NCBI GenBank assembly: GCA_934476515.1
Contig: CAKSNZ010000002.1
Location: 1 to 64,000 of the forward strand
Direction of reading: 5' to 3'
Length of the DNA: 64,000 nucleotides
DNA from: an uncultured Ruminococcus sp.
GTDB lineage: Bacteria > Bacillota > Clostridia > Oscillospirales > Acutalibacteraceae
Shown here one piece after another: positions 1 through 8,235 of the stretch. Made by a program: the position numbers and the translations under genes. Numbering within the stretch: position 1 is the stretch's first letter; each line of letters starts with the position of its first letter. A model generated the notes under the pieces. It was not told the DNA's origin. It did not search any database and saw nothing but the letters and a program-made list of their open reading frames with translations.

Positions 1-209
1 TCACTTCTCACCGATTAACAATGAAATATCCCCCTCTTTTTTACTTTTTTTATATCAAATTATTGACAAAGTCCCCTTCCTTTACACAAGGAAGGCTGGA
101 TGGTTTCTACTAATTCTAAATATCTACCACATAACAAGGCAAGTTCTAGCACCACTAACCCAGATTTATCTTACTGTATTAACTATTAAACGAAATATAG
201 GCATAAAAA
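1..209. other. Intergenic DNA at the window edge
   Basis: No supportable gene is visible. The only structure is an 8-bp inverted repeat (CCTTCCTT at 75-82, AAGGAAGG at 88-95) just after a TTGACA at 63-68. No -10 element lies 16-18 bp beyond that TTGACA, so I do not call a promoter. Confidence 0.5.
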
Positions 210-235
210 ATGGTCATACATTTCTGTATGACCAT
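204..235 (-). terminator. Rho-independent terminator of the DUF975/CmpB gene
   Basis: An 11-bp perfect stem (210-220 with 225-235) and a 4-nt loop are followed, in minus-strand reading, by a run of six T at 204-209. It lies just past the stop at 266. Confidence 0.85.
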
Positions 236-265
236 TAGTTTAGTTAACACTATTAAATTTACAAA

Positions 266-2149
266 TTACAATTTTGCTGATTTACCGATAATATAACTAT
301 CTAAATCTGTTACAGTACAAGTAGGGTTATAAGAAGTTTTGGTTGACTTAGGTTTCAGCTTTATTTCCCTACTATAATCGGTAACACCTTTACCTGAGTT
401 AGGTACTTTTGAAGAATAAATTCTGTCTGCTGTAAAGGCAAGGACAAGTACCACACAAATTGTAATTGATATTTTTAGTGGAATTTTGCGAAGTAGATTA
501 TCAAGCAGTGGTGCAACTATATAAACAACAATAATACCACCAATACCAAACACAAGCAGACCTTCTACACAAACTCTACCGTTGATATTTAGGAAATACC
601 CACTATAATCCCACCATAGTTTACCGTACTGATATTCTAGGAATACAGATGTAAAATATTCTACTATACCACAAAGTACGACTGCTGAAATAAACTCAAT
701 AATAGGGTTCTTCCTAAGTTTATTAAGTAAAACAAGAATCATTACACAACCACTACCGTAAATAGGCAACCAAGGACCATGCATTACACCACGGTTTACA
801 AATTCACCTTTTTCGATAAAGTGGAAAATTACTTCCCAGAACCATCCCATAAAACAGAAGATAAAGAACATCATTATTAATGAAGTTACTGAGTATCTTC
901 TCATATAGTGTAGATGTTCAAATTTTGTTTTTCTTACCTTTTCACCTAAAGGATAAAGTCTTGTTGGGTATGTATATCCGTTAATAACATCCTTAAAGTT
1001 AACAATTTTGATTTTTCTTTCAGTATATTCTGTGTATTCCTTTTCTGTCTGATTGTAAGTAGGAATTACACCAAATACATTGGCAATAAAAGTAAGGAAT
1101 TTGTTTCTCTTATGAATTACAGGTTCAGGTGTATCCATAAGTTCAATAATGTCCTTATATGAATTTCTAATTGTTTCATTAGAAGCTTTTTCATATAGAT
1201 ATGTATCATTTAATAAATGAATATTCTCTAGATTTTCTGATTTACACTTTTCTCTACGATTTACATAATATTCACAAACAACAGATTCTTTATATGGGTT
1301 TAGGAAGAAAATACCTAAAAGTCCCAGTGTAAAGAAATCTAATATATACCAGCCTATGAAAGAAATATCAAGAACAAATAACTCCCACTTATGACCTTTC
1401 ATCATTTTTCTTGATAAAGTAATAGCCTTTAAAGGTGAAATATCTTTATTTTCAGCCACTATATAAGGTACTAATGCGTAGGAATATCTTTTTATGATAC
1501 CACCTATTATTGTTAAATTCCATAAAAACTGAAATACTTCTTTCAAACCAACAGTAAGTGCAATTTTGAACAACTTTCTATCCTTATAAATAAACAAAAA
1601 TCTATGGAAAGGCATCTTCTCATATACTCTGCTTTCCATAAAAATTCTTCTATATGCAACAGAAAATGTATTGAAAATAATTGCCCAAATTAATATTATT
1701 AATAGCAAGGAAAGTACAACAAGAATTGCAGCTAAAAGGTAACTTGATTCTGCTACATTCTTAATAGCAACAAGGATTGTTAAAATCATTGAACCTGATG
1801 AAACCATATTTACAACATGAGCAAGGACACCGTCTTTTCGGCCAAGTTCAAGTCCACCATAAGTAACATCCTTATTCTTCTCATCATCCATAAGTTTGGT
1901 AGCAGATTCTTTTATCTTCTCTTTATCTTCACCCATAAAGTTATCAATTAAGCTATATGTATTGGCAACAAATGGTGAAACACTTGTAATGTCTGTTTGG
2001 CTAGTATCATTTGTAAAAGCCTTTACAATATCTGTTGAACCAACAAACTCAATACCAAATAACGAAGCAAGTAAACAGGCAACAACACATATCCAATAAT
2101 GTGCTTTAAAATGCTTTTTTCCGGTTTTTTTCAGCCCTTTTCTATCCAT
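266..2149 (-). CDS. Fused multi-pass membrane protein (DUF975-like plus CmpB-like domain)
   Basis: This is a predicted integral membrane protein of 627 residues with no known reaction. The N-terminal half has hydrophobic segments near residues 14-35, 110-160 and 200-285 and resembles the DUF975 family. The C-terminal part (about 405-590) has four or more helices and matches the putative ABC-transporter permease family PF06541 (CmpB-like), including MHGPWLPIYGSG and FLEYQYGKLWWDYSG. The ATG at 2149 is chosen over a start seven codons upstream because GAGGTGG lies just before it. The gene stands alone with its own terminator. Joining the two domains in one chain is noteworthy. There is no ATPase next to it, so the transporter label is family naming only. 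Confidence 0.7.
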   Translation of the reverse strand: MDRKGLKKTGKKHFKAHYWICVVACLLASLFGIEFVGSTDIVKAFTNDTSQTDITSVSPFVANTYSLIDNFMGEDKEKIKESATKLMDDEKNKDVTYGGLELGRKDGVLAHVVNMVSSGSMILTILVAIKNVAESSYLLAAILVVLSLLLIILIWAIIFNTFSVAYRRIFMESRVYEKMPFHRFLFIYKDRKLFKIALTVGLKEVFQFLWNLTIIGGIIKRYSYALVPYIVAENKDISPLKAITLSRKMMKGHKWELFVLDISFIGWYILDFFTLGLLGIFFLNPYKESVVCEYYVNRREKCKSENLENIHLLNDTYLYEKASNETIRNSYKDIIELMDTPEPVIHKRNKFLTFIANVFGVIPTYNQTEKEYTEYTERKIKIVNFKDVINGYTYPTRLYPLGEKVRKTKFEHLHYMRRYSVTSLIMMFFIFCFMGWFWEVIFHFIEKGEFVNRGVMHGPWLPIYGSGCVMILVLLNKLRKNPIIEFISAVVLCGIVEYFTSVFLEYQYGKLWWDYSGYFLNINGRVCVEGLLVFGIGGIIVVYIVAPLLDNLLRKIPLKISITICVVLVLAFTADRIYSSKVPNSGKGVTDYSREIKLKPKSTKTSYNPTCTVTDLDSYIIGKSAKL

Positions 2150-2255
2150 TATACCACCTCTCATACACAAACATATGTTTTATTGTATCATAATAAGTAA
2201 CTTAAATCAATTAAATAACAAAATAGTAATAAATCTATTTTGTATCAACATTTAA

Positions 2256-2284
2256 TTGTAAATGCTCATTATGTGTGCTATAAT
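2256..2284 (+). promoter_or_regulatory. Sigma-A promoter of the metallophosphoesterase gene
   Basis: TTGTAA (2256-2261) and TATAAT (2279-2284) are separated by 17 bp. They lie about 25 nt before the start at 2308. Confidence 0.65.
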
Positions 2285-2307
2285 TTTCCTTGTTAAGGAG
2301 ATATGAT

Positions 2308-3501
2308 ATGATTGCTTTATTTTTAATTCCTGTATATATCGTTATAAACATTTATATACTACATAGACTGAAAAACTTTTTAATTAAGTGTAAAGAAACA
2401 TTCAGCAGAAAATGGCTACAAGTAATAATATACACTATTTACGGTATATTTGCTGTGTCACCTATTGTGGGATTCTTGATGCCTTATGGTACAGAATTAA
2501 AACGAATAGCAACAAGAGTCGGTAACTACTGGTTTGCATTACTAATATACACAATTATTATTGTTGCTATCGGTCATTTTCTTTCTATTCTGTTAAGAAG
2601 AGTTTTCAAGATTACACCACATAATTTCTTTCAAATAAGGAAAAACAGTATTATAAGTGGTATTCTTACACTTGCTATTATTGGTGGTGTTTCTGCTTAT
2701 GGCCTTTATAATGCCAGAGACATTAAAGTTACCGATTACAACATAACAGTTCATAAACAGGTTCAAAATGTTAATAGTATGAAAGTTGTGTTACTTGCTG
2801 ACTTACATATGGGTTACAGTATCGGTGTTGACCAAATTGAAAAGATGGTTAAGCTGGTAAATGAACAAAAGCCTGATATGGTATGTATTGCCGGTGATAT
2901 TTACGACAATGACTATAATTCACTTGAAGATCCGGACAAGTTGGCAAATTTACTTTCTCAGATGAAAAGTACATATGGTACATATGCTTGTTGGGGTAAT
3001 CACGATGTAAACCAAAAGATACTTGCCGGTTTTACATTTAGCACAGGTAAAACACTTGAACATGATAAGAGAATGGACTCATTCTTTAAAAAAGCTAAAA
3101 TCAACCTACTAACTGATGAAGTTAAATTGATTGACAACAAATTTTATATAGCCGGTAGATTAGATGATGAAAAACCTGCTACCGGTGAAGTTAAGAAAAG
3201 TGCTGATGAACTATTAAAAGGTCTTGATAAATCAAAGCCTATCTTCACTATTTATCACGAACCAAATGAACTGGATGAATTAAGCAAAGCCGGTACTGAT
3301 GTATTATTATGTGGTCACACTCATGATGGACAAATTTTCCCCGGTAATATTTTTATTAAGCTATTTTGGGAAAATGCTTGTGGTTACTTAAAGAAAGGTA
3401 ATATGCACAACATTGTTACTTCCGGTGTTGGTATTTATGGACCATATATTAGAGTTGGTACTCATGCTGAGATTTGTCCTATTACGGTTAATTTTAAATA
3501 A
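2308..3501 (+). CDS. Membrane-anchored metallophosphoesterase (YkuE-like)
   Basis: This is a calcineurin-like phosphoesterase of 397 residues. About four hydrophobic segments fill the first 140 residues and place the catalytic domain at the membrane. The domain carries the ordered metal-ligand motifs LLADLHMG (D-x-H), AGDIYDND (GD-x-x-D), WGNHD (GNH[DE]), a later His in IYHEPNE, and CGHTHDGQ (GHTH). The arrangement matches the YkuE/YaeI-like branch, some members of which are lipid phosphoesterases; the substrate here is unknown. A TTG lies six codons upstream, but the ATG at 2308 is preferred because AAGGAG precedes it by 7 nt. It is transcribed alone and convergently with the dnaI-like gene. 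Confidence 0.85.
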   Translation: MIALFLIPVYIVINIYILHRLKNFLIKCKETFSRKWLQVIIYTIYGIFAVSPIVGFLMPYGTELKRIATRVGNYWFALLIYTIIIVAIGHFLSILLRRVFKITPHNFFQIRKNSIISGILTLAIIGGVSAYGLYNARDIKVTDYNITVHKQVQNVNSMKVVLLADLHMGYSIGVDQIEKMVKLVNEQKPDMVCIAGDIYDNDYNSLEDPDKLANLLSQMKSTYGTYACWGNHDVNQKILAGFTFSTGKTLEHDKRMDSFFKKAKINLLTDEVKLIDNKFYIAGRLDDEKPATGEVKKSADELLKGLDKSKPIFTIYHEPNELDELSKAGTDVLLCGHTHDGQIFPGNIFIKLFWENACGYLKKGNMHNIVTSGVGIYGPYIRVGTHAEICPITVNFK

Positions 3502-3511
3502 TCGGATATAG

Positions 3512-3548
3512 AAAAAGACTCAAACCTAAAAAGTTTGAGCCTTTTCTT
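3512..3548. terminator. Bidirectional terminator between convergent genes
   Basis: An inverted repeat (GACTCAAAC with GTTTGAGCC, wobble allowed) around a short A-rich loop is flanked by A- and T-rich runs. It can serve both the phosphoesterase and the dnaI-like gene. Confidence 0.75.
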
Positions 3549-3560
3549 ATGTAAAAATAT

Positions 3561-4565
3561 TTACTGTCTTCTTGGTCTTGGTCTTCTAATATCTCTGCCT
3601 AAGAAATCAATCTTAGCACAATTACCCATTACACGAGATACAAACCTTGGCGAATAGCTTTTCTCTAAATCTTTTAGAGTTAGGTTAGTATTCATTATTG
3701 TAGGTTTTCTGTTTAGCAATCGTGAATTAAAGATATTGTAGATTGTTGATGTGGAATAGCTGGACTGAAATTCTGTTCCTAAGTCATCAATAATAAGTAA
3801 ATCACAAGTTACAAGAGAATTGATTGTTTCTTCCTCTGTATCGTAATCATACTTAAAGTGACTTTTCTCCAAAGTTGAAAGCAACATTGGTGCTGAAACA
3901 TAAATTACACCAAAACCATTTTGGATAACTTCGTTTGCAATTGCTAAACTTAAATGAGTTTTGCCTAGTCCTGTTGCACCTCTCATCATAATACTTGGTG
4001 AGTCCAAAGAAAAAGTTCTTGCATACTTTTTGCAATAAGCAAGGACTTTGCTCATTCTTTCATATGGTGAAACTTGCTTATCCTCCTGAATATCCATATC
4101 ATAATAATCAAGACTAAAATTATCAAATGATGATAATTCCAGTGGTGAGGACTTGTTAAGTTCATCACAAGCAACATCAATTCTAATTTTCTTTAGGCAA
4201 TCACAGAGGACAGTTCTGCCCTTTTCATCATCATATCTTCCTGTATCATTACATTTAGTACAAGAAAAATGTGGTTCTAAAGCATCTTCTTTGTAACCAT
4301 GAGAAACTAAAATATCTCTTGCTTCACTTTGAAGTGCTAAACTTTCTTTAGCTAATTTCTTTGTCATTTCTACTGCTGAACCACCATTTAAAACTGCCTT
4401 TGCAGTTTCTGAACCTATGATAATTAATTGCTGTTCTATTTCTTGTAATCTAGGAAATTGGCTATATAATATACTCCTCAATCTGTCTTGATTATGCAGA
4501 GCCTCTAGCCTTTTATTATTTAATATTTCGTCAGCTTTTTGATTAATTTTACTGTTGAACCCCAT
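3561..4565 (-). CDS. dnaI: DnaI/DnaC-like replicative helicase loader
   Basis: This AAA+ ATPase of 334 residues probably loads the DnaB-type helicase during replication initiation and restart. A zinc-binding stretch (CTKCNDTGRY and LCDCLKK, about 102-126) precedes the ATPase core. The core has Walker A (GATGLGKTH), Walker B (LLIIDDLGTE) and an arginine-rich C-terminus ending in RRPRPRRQ. The length and zinc finger fit Firmicute DnaI-type loaders. It begins just after the DnaD-domain gene and has its own ribosome site (AAGAGG). The pairing of a DnaD-domain protein with a DnaC/DnaI ATPase is the usual Firmicute primosome arrangement and supports the call. Confidence 0.88.
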   Translation of the reverse strand: MGFNSKINQKADEILNNKRLEALHNQDRLRSILYSQFPRLQEIEQQLIIIGSETAKAVLNGGSAVEMTKKLAKESLALQSEARDILVSHGYKEDALEPHFSCTKCNDTGRYDDEKGRTVLCDCLKKIRIDVACDELNKSSPLELSSFDNFSLDYYDMDIQEDKQVSPYERMSKVLAYCKKYARTFSLDSPSIMMRGATGLGKTHLSLAIANEVIQNGFGVIYVSAPMLLSTLEKSHFKYDYDTEEETINSLVTCDLLIIDDLGTEFQSSYSTSTIYNIFNSRLLNRKPTIMNTNLTLKDLEKSYSPRFVSRVMGNCAKIDFLGRDIRRPRPRRQ

Positions 4566-4574
4566 AGTAACCTC

Positions 4575-5699
4575 TTAGTCAAACATACTGAAATCTTCAT
4601 AACTGTCTATATCGTATGATACAGCTTGTTTTTCTTGATTTTTGTTAGTTGAATTTGAAACAGATTTCTTTTCTTCAAAATCTCTTAATTCTTGTAATGT
4701 TGTAATGCCATTTTTATGCCAATTTTTAAGGATACCATTTGTATATGAAATGTTAAACTTATTCTTATGATTAACACATCTTTCATATGCTTCCTTAATC
4801 ATTTCATCAGAGAACTTCCATTCATTCACCCAACGGTTGGAATTTTCCTGTTGTGCTTTTGTTGGATAACCTGAATTATACATACCTATAATCTGAGAAA
4901 CTCGTTTCCAACTTTCACCATAAGTTTGCATATTGGCAATTCTTTCATCTGCTCTTTCAAGAGTAGTAATGTCATTTGCTGCCCATTCAACACCCATTTT
5001 CTCAATATATCTCATATTGTCTTTACCGATAGAATGGCAATAGTAAACAAGCATCATTAACACTTCACAAGGCAAACCGTCTGTTTCATGTAACATAACA
5101 AGTGTTGCAATGTCACCACTTGAAATTGGCTTACCAAACACATTCTGAACTTCTTCAAGAAGTTCTGCAAGTTGCTTGTCTTCCTTTAATCTTTGGGCAA
5201 CAAAAACTGAATCAGGCTTTTGTTGACGAGAAAGTGGTCTTGGCTTTTTAACTTCTTTTAAAGGTTCTACATTTTGCACAGTGCTATTAACCGGCATTTG
5301 ATTTACAGAACCTTGATTTATTGGAATAGGATTTTGTTGTACTTGATTTACAGTAGGGTTAGATACATTTGTTCTAGGTGTTGCGTTTCTTGAAACAGTT
5401 TCCCTAACAGGTTGTACTTTAGGCTTTTGAACCGATGCATTATCTCTAAGTGGTAAATCGTAAGTATTTGAAAGTATTTCCCTACTAACCCAAAAGTTTA
5501 GGGCATCTGTAACATCATCACTATTTATACCTAGCTTGTCACTTAAAATTTCTTCTGTAAGTGTATCTCCATTATGTCGCAAAACATATAGAAGTACCTT
5601 TAGTTGATTTTCTGTTGCTAGTTTTATATCTTCATCAACTACACTATTAGGTACTGGGAAAATAGAACCCCACTTGCCTAGATTAAGTTCAATTAACAA
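4575..5699 (-). CDS. DnaD-domain primosomal protein
   Basis: This 374-residue protein probably remodels origin DNA and helps recruit the helicase loader. A winged-helix-like N-terminus (about 1-85) is followed by a Pro/Asn/Gln-rich linker (about 95-165). A DnaD/DnaB-type domain follows (about 170-345) with the features GDIATLVMLHETDGLP and GILKNWHKNGITT. The start is a TTG at 5699: AAAGGGTG sits 7 nt upstream and no ATG fits the conserved N-terminus. It forms a two-gene unit with the dnaI-like gene downstream. Whether it corresponds to B. subtilis DnaD or DnaB cannot be decided here. Confidence 0.82.
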   Translation of the reverse strand: MLIELNLGKWGSIFPVPNSVVDEDIKLATENQLKVLLYVLRHNGDTLTEEILSDKLGINSDDVTDALNFWVSREILSNTYDLPLRDNASVQKPKVQPVRETVSRNATPRTNVSNPTVNQVQQNPIPINQGSVNQMPVNSTVQNVEPLKEVKKPRPLSRQQKPDSVFVAQRLKEDKQLAELLEEVQNVFGKPISSGDIATLVMLHETDGLPCEVLMMLVYYCHSIGKDNMRYIEKMGVEWAANDITTLERADERIANMQTYGESWKRVSQIIGMYNSGYPTKAQQENSNRWVNEWKFSDEMIKEAYERCVNHKNKFNISYTNGILKNWHKNGITTLQELRDFEEKKSVSNSTNKNQEKQAVSYDIDSYEDFSMFD

Positions 5700-5792
5700 T
5701 GCAAAACACCCTTTCTTCTAATTCTCTTTATATTGTAACACAGATTGTACCATAATTTTGACGAAAAATAAAGTTTTTTTCAAAGTTTTATC

Positions 5793-5820
5793 TTGACTAT
5801 TTGAAATTTTATGATATAAT
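5793..5820 (+). promoter_or_regulatory. Promoter of tRNA-Gly
   Basis: TTGACT (5793-5798) and TATAAT (5815-5820) are spaced 16 bp apart, 20 bp upstream of the tRNA 5' end. Confidence 0.75.
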
Positions 5821-5839
5821 ACAATTGTTGTTAAGATAT

Positions 5840-5915
5840 GCGGATGTAGCTCATCTGGTAGAGCGCCACCTTGCCAAGGTGGAGGTAGCGGGTTCGAGCC
5901 CCGTCATCCGCTCCA
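5840..5915 (+). tRNA. tRNA-Gly (anticodon GCC)
   Basis: The 76-nt sequence folds as a cloverleaf. The acceptor arms GCGGATG (5840-5846) and CATCCGC (5905-5911) pair perfectly, and the D-arm has the usual AGCTC...GAGC. The anticodon loop CTTGCCAAG reads GCC for glycine, the T-arm has GGTTCGAGCCC, and the 3' CCA is encoded. It reads codons GGC and GGU. Confidence 0.97.
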
Positions 5916-5916
5916 G

Positions 5917-5947
5917 TAAATAGTGGTTTTTGACCACTATTTTTTTA
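5917..5947 (+). terminator. Terminator of tRNA-Gly, upstream of the TSCPD gene
   Basis: AATAGTGGT and ACCACTATT pair around a short T-rich loop and are followed by seven T. The downstream coding start is only about 28 nt away, so read-through would give a co-transcript. Confidence 0.8.
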
Positions 5948-5974
5948 TTTACACAATTTAGGAGGAAAATGGTT

Positions 5975-6229
5975 ATGACATATACATATACACCACATGG
6001 CGTTTGTTCAAGACAAATTAACTTTGAACTTGATGATGATTGTAAGGTAAGAAATGTAAAGTTTGTTGGTGGTTGTGCCGGTAATACTCAGGGTGTGGCA
6101 GCTTTGATTGAAGGTATGGATGCTGAAGAAGCTATCAAAAGACTAAAGGGTATTGACTGTAGAGGCAGAGGCACAAGTTGTCCTGATCAGCTTGCCACTG
6201 CTATTGAAGAAGCAGTGGAAGAATTTTAA
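5975..6229 (+). CDS. Small four-cysteine TSCPD-domain protein
   Basis: This 84-residue protein belongs to the TIGR03905-type TSCPD family, related to a C-terminal domain of B12-dependent ribonucleotide reductases. No function is established. Conserved features are HGVCSR, GGCAGNTQGV, GIDCRGRGTSCPDQ and a final acidic helix. The four cysteines suggest metal binding. GGAGG at 5961-5965 lies 9 nt before the ATG at 5975 but only 3 nt before the ATG at 5969, so 5975 is preferred. No promoter is seen between it and the tRNA terminator, so it probably depends on read-through from the tRNA promoter. Confidence 0.85.
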   Translation: MTYTYTPHGVCSRQINFELDDDCKVRNVKFVGGCAGNTQGVAALIEGMDAEEAIKRLKGIDCRGRGTSCPDQLATAIEEAVEEF

Positions 6230-6284
6230 TTTTTCAATATAACTTTTACAGAATAGAGTTCAAAAGTAAAAAAGACAAAAATTT

Positions 6285-6313
6285 ATGCCGACTAGTAATT
6301 AGTCGGCATTTTT
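6285..6313. terminator. Bidirectional terminator after the TSCPD gene
   Basis: A 10-bp perfect stem (6285-6294 with 6300-6309) around loop GTAAT is followed by a T run on the plus strand. It sits between the convergent TSCPD and DUF2798 genes. Confidence 0.85.
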
Positions 6314-6329
6314 ATATTTACATTAAATT

Positions 6330-6809
6330 TTACTTATCTTCCGCTAGTTGTTTCTTGAAAATTGTTCTGAAAATCTTTCTTACTATTGGACCGGCATAAC
6401 ATAACTGCCAGAACATAGCCATAGGGAAATTCATAACTGTAATCTGTAACCAAGTTGAAACTATATTTTCTGCACCACTGTAATTAAACAGAACGGATGC
6501 AACGAAACTCATTACAGGACACATAAAACAAACTGTAAGTGCTGAAATCATTAGAGTAATAAAGATTGGTTGAGTCTTTGCAGGGTCAATAGTTTTAAAT
6601 GTTAAATGCTTTACAACTCTGCCTACTACTAAAAATTCCAGTACAAAAGCTACGGCACACATAATTGGCATTTCAGAAAAAGCCATTAAGAATACTTTGT
6701 TGCTTAGTCCACCCATACTGATTGCAACGTTATAACAAATCATTGCATACACCATTAGAATAACCATCATAATGGTAAAAATAACATCTTGAAATTTTGT
6801 TTTTGGCAT
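6330..6809 (-). CDS. DUF2798 family membrane protein
   Basis: This 159-residue protein has four predicted transmembrane helices (about 9-30, 42-63, 84-110 and 118-142) and the overall pattern of DUF2798 proteins. Functionally relevant stretches include FVLEFLVVG and CPVMSFVASV. No enzymatic motif is visible and the function is unknown. Translation starts at 6809 with GAGG upstream. It is preceded by an unusual leader holding a terminator hairpin nested inside a longer-range stem (6822-6897), so its expression may be controlled by attenuation. Confidence 0.72.
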   Translation of the reverse strand: MPKTKFQDVIFTIMMVILMVYAMICYNVAISMGGLSNKVFLMAFSEMPIMCAVAFVLEFLVVGRVVKHLTFKTIDPAKTQPIFITLMISALTVCFMCPVMSFVASVLFNYSGAENIVSTWLQITVMNFPMAMFWQLCYAGPIVRKIFRTIFKKQLAEDK

Positions 6810-6821
6810 AAATTTTTCCTC

Positions 6822-6897
6822 ACTTTTCTAAAAAATAATAATAAAAAAACAACACATTAAAAATTTTGTGTTGTTCGTTATCATCACTTAGAAAAGT
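6822..6897 (-). promoter_or_regulatory. Structured leader of the DUF2798 gene with nested terminator
   Basis: On the minus strand, ACTTTTCTAA (6897-6888) is exactly complementary to TTAGAAAAGT (6831-6822), which abuts the GAGG ribosome site. Inside this long-range 10-bp stem lies a complete terminator: AACAACACA (6875-6867) pairs with TGTGTTGTT (6856-6848) and is followed by a long T run. The nested form could couple termination and ribosome-site access. It matches no riboswitch class I recognise. The hairpin may instead simply terminate prfB-apgM. Confidence 0.45.
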
Positions 6898-6972
6898 AAT
6901 GTGCGTTTCCAATTTATACCCTATATTTAATTTGCCTTGGTTATTTTATCATAAAAGATAATATAAATCAAC

Positions 6973-7002
6973 AATAGCGTGTAGAAAAATCTACACGCTA
7001 TT
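6973..7002. terminator. Perfect hairpin after apgM
   Basis: A 13-bp perfect stem (6973-6985 with 6990-7002) with an AAAA loop lies just past the apgM stop. The T tail is weak in the minus direction, so the T-rich hairpin at 6848-6875 may complete termination. Confidence 0.6.
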
Positions 7003-7023
7003 TCTTTAGATTTTTATTGAAAA

Positions 7024-8235
7024 TTACTTACTTAAGAAGTAATTCATCATTGTGAAACCTTTTTCAATGTATTCACCGGTTTTCTTAGCATTAGCTTCTG
7101 TAAATACATCTACACCACTGTTCTTTTCATCCTTGCTATTATAGATTAGGAATGGAACTGGATTTGATGAATGAGTTTTAATGTTAAGTGGAGTTGGATG
7201 GTCAGGGCATACCAAAACTGCAAAATCATCATAACCCTTTAAAAATTCAACTACAGGTGTTAAAATCTTTTCATCAATTAGTTCAATGGCCTTTACCTTG
7301 TTGTTGTATTCACCTCTATGACCACATTCATCAGGTGCTTCAACATGAATATAAACAAAGTCTTGACCTTTCTTAAATTCTTCAATAGCTGCCTTTGCTT
7401 TACCTTCAAAGTTAGTATCAATATAGCCTGTTGTACCATCAACATCAATACTATCCATATCGGCACAAATAGCAATACCCTTTAGTAGGTCAACTGCTGA
7501 AATCATTGAACCTTTCTTCTTGAACTTATTATAGAAACTGTCAAGAACAGGCTTTGTACCTTCACCCCATAGCCAAATTGAGTTAGCAGGACGCTTACCC
7601 TCAGCAACTCTCTTTTTATTTAGTGGGTGGTCTTTTAGTAGGTCATATGACTTTTTCATTAAATCATATAGTGGTTCTACCTTGCTACCTGTTGGAATAT
7701 AATCCTTGATAACTCTTTCAGAAATATCATGAGGTGGTGTGAAAGAAACATTGTCTTTGTCACCGTTAGCCCATACTAAGCAATGTCTATACTGAACGCC
7801 GGCATAGAACTTGAAAATGTCATTGCCTAACTTTTCATCAATATAATCAATAAGAACCTTTGCTTCTTCTGTACTAATATCGCCACCACAATAATCAACC
7901 ATTGTTTTGTCTTCATAATTTTCTTCATCAGACAAAGTTACAAGGTTACATCTTAGTGTAACATCAGTTTCCTTTAAATCAATACCGATTGAAGCAGCTT
8001 CCAGAGGACTTCTGCCTGTATAATAAACTGCCGGTTCATAACCCAGTACAGAAAGGTTAGCAACATCAGAACCGGGTTTTAATCCCTCTGCTACTGTCTT
8101 AACCATACCTACTTCACCCTTTGATGCAAGAAAATCCATCATTGGTTTATTGGCAACTTCCATAGGAGTTTTGTTGCCTAACTTTTCAAATGGCTCATCA
8201 GCCATACCGTCACATAACATTACTAAATATTTCAT
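7024..8235 (-). CDS. apgM: Cofactor-independent phosphoglycerate mutase, ApgM type
   Basis: This 403-residue enzyme interconverts 3- and 2-phosphoglycerate in glycolysis without 2,3-bisphosphoglycerate. It belongs to the alkaline-phosphatase-like, archaeal-type branch. The N-terminus MLCDGMADEP supplies the metal-binding Asp. PGSDVANLSVLGYEP contains the catalytic serine, and later metal ligands appear in VEAPDECGHRGE and VCPDHPTP. It overlaps the prfB stop by one base (TAATG), so translational coupling is likely, with AAGGAG inside the end of prfB. The pairing with a release-factor gene looks like operon convenience rather than a functional link. Confidence 0.93.
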   Translation of the reverse strand: MKYLVMLCDGMADEPFEKLGNKTPMEVANKPMMDFLASKGEVGMVKTVAEGLKPGSDVANLSVLGYEPAVYYTGRSPLEAASIGIDLKETDVTLRCNLVTLSDEENYEDKTMVDYCGGDISTEEAKVLIDYIDEKLGNDIFKFYAGVQYRHCLVWANGDKDNVSFTPPHDISERVIKDYIPTGSKVEPLYDLMKKSYDLLKDHPLNKKRVAEGKRPANSIWLWGEGTKPVLDSFYNKFKKKGSMISAVDLLKGIAICADMDSIDVDGTTGYIDTNFEGKAKAAIEEFKKGQDFVYIHVEAPDECGHRGEYNNKVKAIELIDEKILTPVVEFLKGYDDFAVLVCPDHPTPLNIKTHSSNPVPFLIYNSKDEKNSGVDVFTEANAKKTGEYIEKGFTMMNYFLSK

